Part shown: positions 1 through 5,097 of the stretch, in pieces
Position numbering within the stretch: the stretch's first letter is position 1
Layout: the number at the start of each line of letters is the position of its first letter
NCBI GenBank assembly: GCA_030628245.1
Contig: DAOVRI010000136.1
Span: 1 to 5,128, forward strand
Direction: 5' to 3'
Source of the DNA: Dehalococcoidales bacterium
GTDB lineage: Bacteria; Chloroflexota; Dehalococcoidia; Dehalococcoidales; RBG-16-60-22
DNA length: 5,128 nt
The notes under the pieces: model-generated
Database searches by the model: none
What the model saw: only the letters and a program-made list of their open reading frames with translations
What the model was told of the DNA's origin: nothing
Translations under genes and position numbers: made by a program

Positions 1-38
1 TTTACGACATTGCCGAAATCGCACATAAGGCGCTGTAA
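1..38 (+). CDS. C-terminal end of an upstream gene (partial, unidentified)
   Basis: Reading from position 3, the open frame gives YDIAEIAHKAL followed by TAA at 36-38. The amphipathic, alanine-rich ending looks like an ordinary protein C-terminus, but only 11 codons are in the window and the family cannot be named. It runs on the same strand as the corrinoid/methyltransferase cluster, so it may belong to a related transcription unit interrupted by the LysR gene. It could also be a chance open frame, because so little is visible. Confidence 0.35.
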   Translation, partial: YDIAEIAHKAL

Positions 39-139
39 AGACATTAAAAATGAAAATCAGGGGGCAGACATAACTACTTCGAGGATATCGGGGAGGCGGT
101 GAAACTGATATAGCAACTCTCTAATGACCATAAACCCCG

Positions 140-209
140 TAAGGAGGTAGATAATATGGCAGCAGAGAAAATGGAATGGATGGTAAGCGGCGACTGCACC
201 TTTTTACCG
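140..209 (+). pseudogene. Perfect ribosome binding site plus truncated gene start
   Basis: TAAGGAGGT (140-148) is a full-length Shine-Dalgarno match, placed 7 nt before an ATG at 156. The frame begins MAAEKMEWMVSGDCT, a plausible hydrophilic N-terminus. From about 210 onward the same DNA is the antisense of the LysR coding region, so the rest of this frame (stop at 417-419) is a shadow and not a believable protein. The simplest reading is a real translation start whose gene body was lost when the LysR gene became joined here, leaving about 17-18 codons. The product family is not recognisable. Alternatives are a very short genuine peptide or a chance Shine-Dalgarno/ATG pair, though the identical 9-nt Shine-Dalgarno in front of the corrinoid gene (1474-1482) makes chance less attractive. 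Confidence 0.35.
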
Positions 210-1148
210 TCACTTTTTTGCGGCGGCACGGGCTGCCGATTTCGCGCGCTTGGTCTCGCATGCCTCCCTGGCCAGGAAAATAAATCTCTCCGCCATCGGG
301 TGTTCGGGGGCATCGGTGCGAAGAATGGCGTCCACCCCTATAATTATGTCACCGGACAGGGGCAGCACTTTCAGCCGCCCCTCGTCGACGGCTCTTTCCA
401 CACTCATTATATGCTGTAAACCGACACCCTCCCCATTTTCGACGAGACTAATACCCCACTCGGAGCTGTTAACCTCCACTATTATGGGAGAGGGCATGGC
501 GCAGCCGCCGACCCTTAATTTATTAAGAATAATCTGACGTGTAGCTGACGTCTCCGGACCCAAAATCAGAGGATAACCGCAGAGGTTCACATATTCCAGG
601 CGCTCCTTCTGAGCAATGGAACTGGATGGCGAAGCGATGAGCACCAATCTCTCCCGGGACGAGAGTGCAATTGACTTCAGTTTGGGGTTGTCATAGTCCA
701 TACTGACAACAACCCCCAGGTCCACCTGCGAATTAAGAACATCTTCGACAACCTCGTAGGAAGAAGAACTCCTGATAATCAGCTTCACACGGGGATAGAG
801 CTTTTCAAATGCCGATACTGCCGAAGCAGCGCAGGTGCTGAAAGTCGTGGCGATGCCAACACGCAGACTGTCCTCTTTAAGGTTCTCCAGGTACTTCTCG
901 GCGCTGGTCATCTGATGGTAAATTTCACGCACATACTTAAGGAGGCCGGTACCAGCCCGGGTCAGGAATATCCTTTGTCTTTTTATGTCAAGAAGCTTCA
1001 GGCCGACATTCCTCTCCAGAGACCTGATATGGTAAGTGACGGTGGGTTGAGTAAGACACAACTTGTCGGCAGCGGCAGTTATACTTTTCTCGCTGGCAAC
1101 GTAGTAAAAAACTATGAGACTATGCAGGTCCAACTTTGACGGCATCAT
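210..1148 (-). CDS. LysR-family transcriptional regulator
   Basis: A 312-residue protein of the usual LysR-type length. Residues about 8-66 form the N-terminal winged helix-turn-helix, with the typical stretches SITAAADKL, LTQPTVTYHIRSLE and the wing ending FLTRAG. A linker helix (about 67-92) follows, then a periplasmic-binding-protein-like effector domain (about 94-297) opening with LRVGIATTFS. The last 15 or so residues are a Lys/Arg/Ala-rich tail (KRAKSAARAAAKK) outside the domain. Two adjacent ATGs (1148 and 1145) could start translation; the upstream sequence on the minus strand, AAGGTAGGTAAG, is a weak Shine-Dalgarno that does not decide between them. The gene is divergent from the corrinoid/methyltransferase cluster, the standard arrangement for a LysR regulator that controls its neighbour and itself. 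Effector unknown; by context probably the methyl donor or a product of its demethylation. No terminator is evident after the stop at 210-212. Confidence 0.93.
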   Translation of the reverse strand: MMPSKLDLHSLIVFYYVASEKSITAAADKLCLTQPTVTYHIRSLERNVGLKLLDIKRQRIFLTRAGTGLLKYVREIYHQMTSAEKYLENLKEDSLRVGIATTFSTCAASAVSAFEKLYPRVKLIIRSSSSYEVVEDVLNSQVDLGVVVSMDYDNPKLKSIALSSRERLVLIASPSSSIAQKERLEYVNLCGYPLILGPETSATRQIILNKLRVGGCAMPSPIIVEVNSSEWGISLVENGEGVGLQHIMSVERAVDEGRLKVLPLSGDIIIGVDAILRTDAPEHPMAERFIFLAREACETKRAKSAARAAAKK

Positions 1149-1169
1149 TCTTACCTACCTTATCATTAT

Positions 1170-1184
1170 GGTACCTGGTATACC
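1170..1184. promoter_or_regulatory. Candidate LysR-type operator (15-bp inverted repeat)
   Basis: GGTA-N7-TACC forms a 15-bp interrupted dyad; its right half also contains the perfect palindrome GGTATACC (1177-1184) and its left half GGTACC (1170-1175). It is centred about 70 bp upstream of the predicted plus-strand start site (about 1250), where LysR-type activators commonly place their recognition site. It does not match the T-N11-A core exactly (the symmetric T and A are 9 nt apart), so assignment to this regulator is inference. Confidence 0.3.
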
Positions 1185-1214
1185 TTCTGCGCTCGTGAAA
1201 AGACATCGCCACTC

Positions 1215-1243
1215 TTGCCGTATATCAGAGTGTTCTCTATAAT
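1215..1243 (+). promoter_or_regulatory. Sigma70-like promoter for the corrinoid/methyltransferase cluster
   Basis: TTGCCG (1215-1220, 4 of 6 consensus bases) is separated by exactly 17 bp from a perfect TATAAT (1238-1243). The start site would be near 1250, giving a leader of about 240 nt before the corrinoid protein start at 1491. It faces the methyltransferase cluster and is the best promoter match I found by eye in the intergenic region. Confidence 0.6.
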
Positions 1244-1251
1244 ATCATAGA
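1236..1251. repeat. Near-palindrome covering both -10 boxes
   Basis: TCTATAATATCATAGA is a 16-bp inverted repeat with one symmetric mismatch pair (A1241 against C1246). The arms extend beyond the overlapping -10 hexamers, so the symmetry is not only a by-product of two opposed -10 boxes. A regulator bound here would block both promoters at once. Whether it is an operator is inference. Confidence 0.4.
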
Positions 1252-1267
1252 TAACTTTGTATTGCAA
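1239..1267 (-). promoter_or_regulatory. Sigma70-like promoter for the LysR gene, overlapping the divergent one
   Basis: On the minus strand TTGCAA (1267-1262, 4 of 6) is followed after 17 bp by TATTAT (1244-1239, 5 of 6). The start site would be near 1232, giving a LysR leader of about 85 nt. The -10 box is offset by one base from the plus-strand -10 box, so RNA polymerase should not be able to occupy both promoters together. Confidence 0.5.
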
Positions 1268-1407
1268 TCTACTTACCGCCATGTTAAATTGCAGAAGAAT
1301 CTATGCGCAAACATCTTCAATTCGCCTCTTCCGGTGCGGGCTTCGTGCTTTTACTTTTGAAGTACCTTGAATTTTCTCCTGCAAATCGTTAATATAGGTG
1401 GGGAAAC

Positions 1408-1476
1408 ATGTTACAGGTCGCGTCGTATGAGGTCGAGGCACTAACACTGGAGGGCAAAAAGCTCAATATAGGTTAA
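1408..1476 (+). CDS. Possible leader peptide (22 codons) ahead of the corrinoid gene
   Basis: An ATG at 1408 preceded by AGGTGG (1396-1401, 6 nt away) opens a 22-codon frame that starts MLQVASYEVEAL and ends GKKLNIG. Its TAA stop (1474-1476) is the first three bases of TAAGGAGGT, the Shine-Dalgarno of the corrinoid protein gene. A ribosome ending here would sit on the next initiation site, an arrangement that suits translational coupling or a regulatory leader. An in-frame TAA at 1390-1392 means it is not the tail of a longer gene. No obvious domain, membrane segment or run of one amino acid is present. It may be untranslated and the overlap accidental. Confidence 0.4.
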   Translation: MLQVASYEVEALTLEGKKLNIG

Positions 1477-1482
1477 GGAGGT
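1474..1482 (+). promoter_or_regulatory. Full-length Shine-Dalgarno of the corrinoid protein gene
   Basis: TAAGGAGGT, a 9-nt match to the 16S rRNA 3' end, lies 8 nt before the ATG at 1491 and fixes that start. It contains the stop codon of the preceding 22-codon frame. Confidence 0.85.
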
Positions 1483-1490
1483 CAATTAGC

Positions 1491-2123
1491 ATGGCAAAGG
1501 ATTTATGTAAAACACTGGCTGACCTGAAAGAAGACGAGGTGCTGGCAATCGTCCAGGAAAAACTGAACGCAGGCGCCGACCCCATGGGTATCCTCGCAGA
1601 TGCCAGCCGCGCTATGGAAATCGTGGGTAATCGTTTCTCTAAAAGCGAATATTTTATCCCCGACCTGGTATATTCCGGCGAAATATTGAAGAAAATCAAT
1701 GAGCTGGTCAAGCCGAAGCTGACTGAAGAAGTGGGAACCAAGAAAGGGGGCAAGGTCATCATCGGCACGGTCGCCGGTGATATCCATGATATCGGTAAAG
1801 ACATCGTCGTCTTCATGCTCGATGTGAACGGCTTCGATGTCATCGACCTCGGCGTCGATGTCCCGGCGCAGAAATTCGTCGATAAGATAAAAGAAACCAG
1901 CGCCCCTGTTGTCGGTTTAAGCGGGTTCCTGACGCTGGCCTATGACTCCATGAAACAGACCATCGAAGCTATTAAAGCCGCCGGACTCAGAGATAATACC
2001 AAGGTAATGATTGGCGGCGGCCAGATGAGCGATGAGATAAAAAAGTACACCGGCGCTGATGCCTTTGGTAAAGACGCCATGGTAGGCGTTTCCCTGGCCA
2101 GAGAATGGACAGGCACTAAATAA
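1491..2123 (+). CDS. Corrinoid protein (MtaC/MtbC-like methyl carrier)
   Basis: A 210-residue cytoplasmic protein of the two-domain corrinoid family. Residues about 1-82 are the helical cap (B12-binding 2), recognisable from LNAGADPMGILADASRAME and the YFIPDLVYSGEIL stretch. Residues about 88-207 are the Rossmann-like cobalamin-binding domain. The cobalt ligand lies in GDIHDIGKDI: D97, H99 and G102 match D-x-H-x-x-G, with H99 as the lower axial ligand in the base-off/His-on form. SGFLT (144-148) and the glycine turn GGG (175-177) correspond to the usual S-x-L and GG nucleotide-loop contacts. It shuttles a methyl group between methyltransferases on Co(I)/methyl-Co(III). The gene is 36 bp upstream of the UroD-type methyltransferase, its likely partner. 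A strong Shine-Dalgarno suggests high expression, expected for a stoichiometric carrier. Which substrate system it serves is not determinable from this protein. Confidence 0.95.
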   Translation: MAKDLCKTLADLKEDEVLAIVQEKLNAGADPMGILADASRAMEIVGNRFSKSEYFIPDLVYSGEILKKINELVKPKLTEEVGTKKGGKVIIGTVAGDIHDIGKDIVVFMLDVNGFDVIDLGVDVPAQKFVDKIKETSAPVVGLSGFLTLAYDSMKQTIEAIKAAGLRDNTKVMIGGGQMSDEIKKYTGADAFGKDAMVGVSLAREWTGTK

Positions 2124-2159
2124 GAATCCTCAGCGAATAATATGCAGGAGGTAATAAAA

Positions 2160-3509
2160 ATGGCAAAAGAATGGGTAGAGATGACATCGGAAGAAAAGCA
2201 TGAAGCGCTGTTTGCCAGGTGGATGGCACCGAAAGACCCTGAGGGGAATGACCTTAAGTTCCAGAGCCCCCAAGCCGAAGAGGCGTTCAAGGAGAGAATA
2301 ACCCGGATAAAAGACGCCATTCAGATGAAGAAACTGCCAGATAGGGTGCCGGTTTTCGTCACTCCTAGCTTCTTCCCCGCTTATTATGCTGGAATAACTC
2401 CTCAGGAAGCCATGTATGACTACGACAAGTGCTGCATGGCATTCAAAAAATTTATCATGGACTTTGAGCCGGACGGGAACCTTGGCGCGCTTGTACCCGG
2501 ACCTGGGAAGTTCTTTGAGATCCTTGACTACAAGTTATATTCCTGGCCGGGCCATGGGGTCGCGCCTGAGCAGTCGTACCAGTGTAACGAAGGCGAGTAC
2601 ATGAAGGCGGATGAATATGACGCCCTGATTGAGGACCCTTCTAATTACTTCACACATAGCTACCTGCCACGCGTCTTCGGCAAACTAGATGGTTTCCAGA
2701 TGCTCCCGGCTCTCACCGGCATACTTGAAATGTACGGGGTCGCCGTCAACTTCATCCCCTTTGGTCTGCCTCCTGTTCAAGCCACCTATAAGGCGCTTTT
2801 TGATGCCGGCGCTGAAGCCCTGAAATGGATGGGAGCCATGGGTGCCTTCAATGGCGAGGTAACCGCCGCCGGATTCCCGATCATAGCCGCCGGCTTTACC
2901 AAGGCACCCTTTGATGTCATCGGCGACACCCTCCGGGGAACCAGGGGTATCATGGTGGATATGTACCGCCAGCCGGACAAGCTCCTCGAAGCCATGGACA
3001 GGCTGACCCCGATAATGATTAAAATGGGGGTAAGCACAGCTATGATGGCTGGACACCCCATAATATTCATGCCTCTGCATAAAGGCGCTGATGGCTTCCT
3101 CTCCGACGAACAGTTCAAGAAGTTCTACTGGCCTACCTTTAAAAAAGTCATGATGGGCTTGATTGCCGAGGGGGTTGTACCGATGCCGGCGGCGGAGGGG
3201 CACTGGACCACGCGCCTGGAGGTTATGAGCGACTTACCCAAGGGCAAGACCCTGTGGATGATCGACCAGAGCGACATAGCTAAAGCCAAGAAAACAATCG
3301 GCAAGGTTGGTTGCCTGTTCGGCAACGTGCCCTCCGACCTGTTGGTCGTCGGCACACCCCAACAGGTGAAGGACTACGTCAAGAACCTCATCGATACCTG
3401 CGCCAAGGGCGGCGGTTATATCGTGAGCAATGGCGCTTTCTTTGATCAGGCCAAACCGGAGAACGTCCACGCCATGGTTGACGCCGCCAGGGAATACGGC
3501 GTCTATTAA
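2160..3509 (+). CDS. UroD-superfamily corrinoid methyltransferase
   Basis: The ATG at 2160 is preferred over an in-frame ATG at 2142, because the strong Shine-Dalgarno AGGAGGT (2145-2151) lies inside the longer version and 8 nt ahead of 2160. The protein is then 449 residues, longer than MtaA/MtbA methyltransferases (about 340), with an extra N-terminal helical segment (about 1-60). The rest resembles the uroporphyrinogen decarboxylase/cobamide methyltransferase TIM barrel: FDVIGDTLRGTRGIMVDMYR (251-270), LHKGADGFLS (306-315), EGHWTTRLE (346-354), CLFGNVPSDLL (385-395) and a KPENVHAMV C-terminal helix. True decarboxylation is unlikely because the gene sits with a corrinoid carrier. The predicted role is methyl transfer from a donor to the corrinoid protein, or from it to an acceptor. 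H307, E346 and C385 are candidate zinc ligands; the H-x-C motif of MtaA/MtbA is replaced by H-K-G. Many homologues are annotated only as UroD-family, and substrate class (methoxyaromatic, methylamine, methanol, thiol) cannot be assigned. Confidence 0.9.
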   Translation: MAKEWVEMTSEEKHEALFARWMAPKDPEGNDLKFQSPQAEEAFKERITRIKDAIQMKKLPDRVPVFVTPSFFPAYYAGITPQEAMYDYDKCCMAFKKFIMDFEPDGNLGALVPGPGKFFEILDYKLYSWPGHGVAPEQSYQCNEGEYMKADEYDALIEDPSNYFTHSYLPRVFGKLDGFQMLPALTGILEMYGVAVNFIPFGLPPVQATYKALFDAGAEALKWMGAMGAFNGEVTAAGFPIIAAGFTKAPFDVIGDTLRGTRGIMVDMYRQPDKLLEAMDRLTPIMIKMGVSTAMMAGHPIIFMPLHKGADGFLSDEQFKKFYWPTFKKVMMGLIAEGVVPMPAAEGHWTTRLEVMSDLPKGKTLWMIDQSDIAKAKKTIGKVGCLFGNVPSDLLVVGTPQQVKDYVKNLIDTCAKGGGYIVSNGAFFDQAKPENVHAMVDAAREYGVY

Positions 3510-3550
3510 TAGACATAGACCGGATAAAGACAGTAATATAGTAGTAGATA

Positions 3551-3591
3551 AGAGGGTGTGCACCGGGGCCCATTCTGCCGGCACACCCTCT
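3551..3591 (+). other. Strong intergenic RNA hairpin without a T tract
   Basis: AGAGGGTGTGC (3551-3561) and GCACACCCTCT (3581-3591) are perfectly complementary over 11 bp, closing a 19-nt loop in which CGG (3564-3566) can pair further with CCG (3578-3580). No run of T follows (next bases TGTATTGATA), so it is not a standard intrinsic terminator. It lies 41 nt after the methyltransferase stop and 29 nt before the next start codon. Likely roles are protecting the 3' end of the highly expressed upstream genes, partial attenuation, or an mRNA processing point that lowers expression of the downstream gene. Confidence 0.75.
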
Positions 3592-3620
3592 GTATTGATA
3601 GCACCCCGAGGTAGAAAAAT

Positions 3621-4313
3621 ATGCCCGTAATCAGTGATATCCGTCTGAACCTGAAAAAGAACGATATATTGCGCCGCGAGGGATTCAGGGGATATACCAG
3701 AATCAGACCGGAGATAAAAAACATCGTTCTGGAACTGCTCGAAAGCGCTGATAGCGCTCACCTTCTGGAACCGACCACAGCCTATGAAATCTACCCGGTA
3801 ACCGGAATGGACCCCGACAAGGTGTTGCTGGAGGGTGACGCGGTAGTAAGCGGGTCATTAATCCCTTCAACCTTCCCGGAAGCTAAAGAGCTGGCCGCTA
3901 TCGTCTGCACTATCGGCCCCGGACTGGAAAAACAGGTAACGGAATACAGCCAGGGTGGCGAGACCTTACGCGCGATGCTGCTGGATGGCATCGGGAGCGC
4001 CGCCGTCGATACGCTGGTCATAGAGGTCTGTCACTGCATCGCCAACGAGGCTTCATCGCGCGGTTTACAGGCAGGCAGTCCCGTTAATCCGGGTATGCCC
4101 GGCCTCACCATCACAGAACAAGGGAATCTACTGGGGCTGGCCCGTGCCGGTGATATCGGCGTGAACCTGACTTCTTCCGGCATCATGGTGCCCCGCAAGT
4201 CGACTTCCCTGATACTCGCCCTGGGGCCGAAGATGGAAACGTGGACTCAGGCCGATGTCTGCGCCCGCTGCAACCTGCGGGATACCTGCCCCTATACCGT
4301 ACTACATAGTTAG
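3621..4313 (+). CDS. Stand-alone MetH-activation-domain-like protein
   Basis: A 230-residue protein resembling the S-adenosylmethionine-binding reactivation domain of cobalamin-dependent methionine synthase, here without the rest of that enzyme. The diagnostic region is NPGMPGLTITEQ (156-167), then GVNLTSSGIMVPRKSTSLILALG (180-202 in outline), corresponding to the pyrimidine of PGYP...KLTES-type motifs in MetH. An internal block, CTIGPGLEKQV (96-106) and LLDGIGSAAVD (120-130), is typical of these free-standing forms. The C-terminus adds a cysteine cluster, C214-x2-C217-x5-C223 (CARCNLRDTCPY), which MetH lacks and which could bind iron-sulfur or zinc. Start at 3621 follows GAGGT (3608-3612). 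The family placement and operon position suggest it helps keep the corrinoid protein active, using SAM and an electron donor, or acts as an accessory in methyl transfer. This function is inferred, not established for this subfamily. It lies 111 bp after the methyltransferase, behind a hairpin. Confidence 0.8.
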   Translation: MPVISDIRLNLKKNDILRREGFRGYTRIRPEIKNIVLELLESADSAHLLEPTTAYEIYPVTGMDPDKVLLEGDAVVSGSLIPSTFPEAKELAAIVCTIGPGLEKQVTEYSQGGETLRAMLLDGIGSAAVDTLVIEVCHCIANEASSRGLQAGSPVNPGMPGLTITEQGNLLGLARAGDIGVNLTSSGIMVPRKSTSLILALGPKMETWTQADVCARCNLRDTCPYTVLHS

Positions 4314-4329
4314 CAAAACCAGCTTATCC

Positions 4330-5097
4330 CTATAGCATCACAGTGCCGCCGTCGATATAGAGCACCTGACCGGACATGAAATCGGAATCGTCCGAAGCCA
4401 GGAACACGGCCGCCCCCACCAGGTCGGTCGGCTGCTCACGCCGACGCATGGACTGCTCCGCGGTAGCCATCTCGAACGTCTGGTCGCTGCCATCCTGCTC
4501 CAGACTGGCCTCGGAAGCCGTGTATCCCGGCGCGATGGCATTGACATTAATATTCGAGACGCCCAGAGCGTGTGCCAGGGCGTGAGTCAGCGTGTAAACC
4601 GCCCCTTTGCTGCAGGAATACGGCAGGAAAAACGGAGCCGCGGGGACTTTAGCGATATTAGAGGCAATATTGATTATTTTACCCTTGCCCGCTTTTTCCA
4701 TCAGGGGAACTACCGCCTTACAGACCAGCCATGTCCCCCGGACATTCACCGTTAAAATTCGGTCCCAATCCTGGGGCTCCCAGAGGTTCCACGGCTTGGC
4801 ATTGAGGCCACCCCATATGGCAGCATTATTAAGGAGAATATCCACCCTGCCGTACTCCTTCATAACCGCATCAGCTATCTTCTGGGGCTGGTCCTCTTGG
4901 GAAATATCGGCCTCCACGATAGCCACTTCACCGCCTTTGGCTTTGACCTCCTTAACGGTGTCTCCAGCCCTTTTAACATTGGTGGTAGTTAATAGTAGTT
5001 TGGCCCCTTCCTCGGCGAACCTCAGGGCGAAGGCCTTCCCGAGACCACGGCTGGCCCCCGTGATGATAGCTACCTTGTCCTGTAATACTGGTGACAT
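4330..5097 (-). CDS. Short-chain dehydrogenase/reductase (classical SDR)
   Basis: A 255-residue classical SDR of standard length. The nucleotide-binding glycine motif is TGASRGLG (13-20), with D65 contacting the adenine ring and the NNAA motif at 90-93. The catalytic set is complete: N118, S146, Y160 and K164 (Y-S-C-S-K). The C-terminal NAIAPGYT (186-193) and SGQVLYIDGGTVML ending are typical. The arginine in the glycine loop (R17) and lack of an acidic residue after strand 2 (LLLTTTNVKR) lean toward NADP(H), weakly. It would oxidise or reduce a hydroxyl/keto group on an unknown small molecule in the cytoplasm. Translation is supported by AGGAGG on the minus strand (5108-5103), 5 nt before the ATG. 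It is convergent with the activation-domain gene (16 bp gap, no terminator seen), so functional linkage to methyl transfer is not proven; many SDRs of this type get generic 3-oxoacyl-ACP reductase labels. Confidence 0.92.
   Translation of the reverse strand: MSPVLQDKVAIITGASRGLGKAFALRFAEEGAKLLLTTTNVKRAGDTVKEVKAKGGEVAIVEADISQEDQPQKIADAVMKEYGRVDILLNNAAIWGGLNAKPWNLWEPQDWDRILTVNVRGTWLVCKAVVPLMEKAGKGKIINIASNIAKVPAAPFFLPYSCSKGAVYTLTHALAHALGVSNINVNAIAPGYTASEASLEQDGSDQTFEMATAEQSMRRREQPTDLVGAAVFLASDDSDFMSGQVLYIDGGTVML

Noticed and set aside
156..419. Full 87-codon plus-strand frame as a real protein
   Set aside because: Beyond about position 210 it is antisense to the well-supported LysR coding region and shows no protein-like character; only the start region is retained as a possible remnant.
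1149..1490. Cobalamin riboswitch in the leader
   Set aside because: No B12-box-like conserved core was found by eye; a covariance search would be decisive.
2142..2159. Upstream in-frame ATG adding six residues to the methyltransferase
   Set aside because: The extra codons contain the Shine-Dalgarno AGGAGGT itself, and the 2160 start has ideal spacing; 2142 has no good ribosome binding site.
2685..3203. Minus-strand open frame (172 codons) inside the methyltransferase
   Set aside because: Wholly inside a recognisable gene, with arginine/glycine/histidine-rich composition typical of antisense translation.
2160..3509. Genuine uroporphyrinogen decarboxylase (hemE)
   Set aside because: Length is about 100 residues too long, and the gene lies between a corrinoid carrier and an activation-domain protein, with no haem synthesis neighbours.
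3551..3600. Intrinsic terminator after the methyltransferase gene
   Set aside because: The stem is strong, but the sequence after it is TGTATTGATA and not a T run, so it is reported as a hairpin of unknown role.
3234..3761. Long minus-strand open frame (175 codons) across the end of the methyltransferase
   Set aside because: It overlaps two convincing plus-strand genes and the hairpin, has no family-like motifs and no good ribosome binding site in view.
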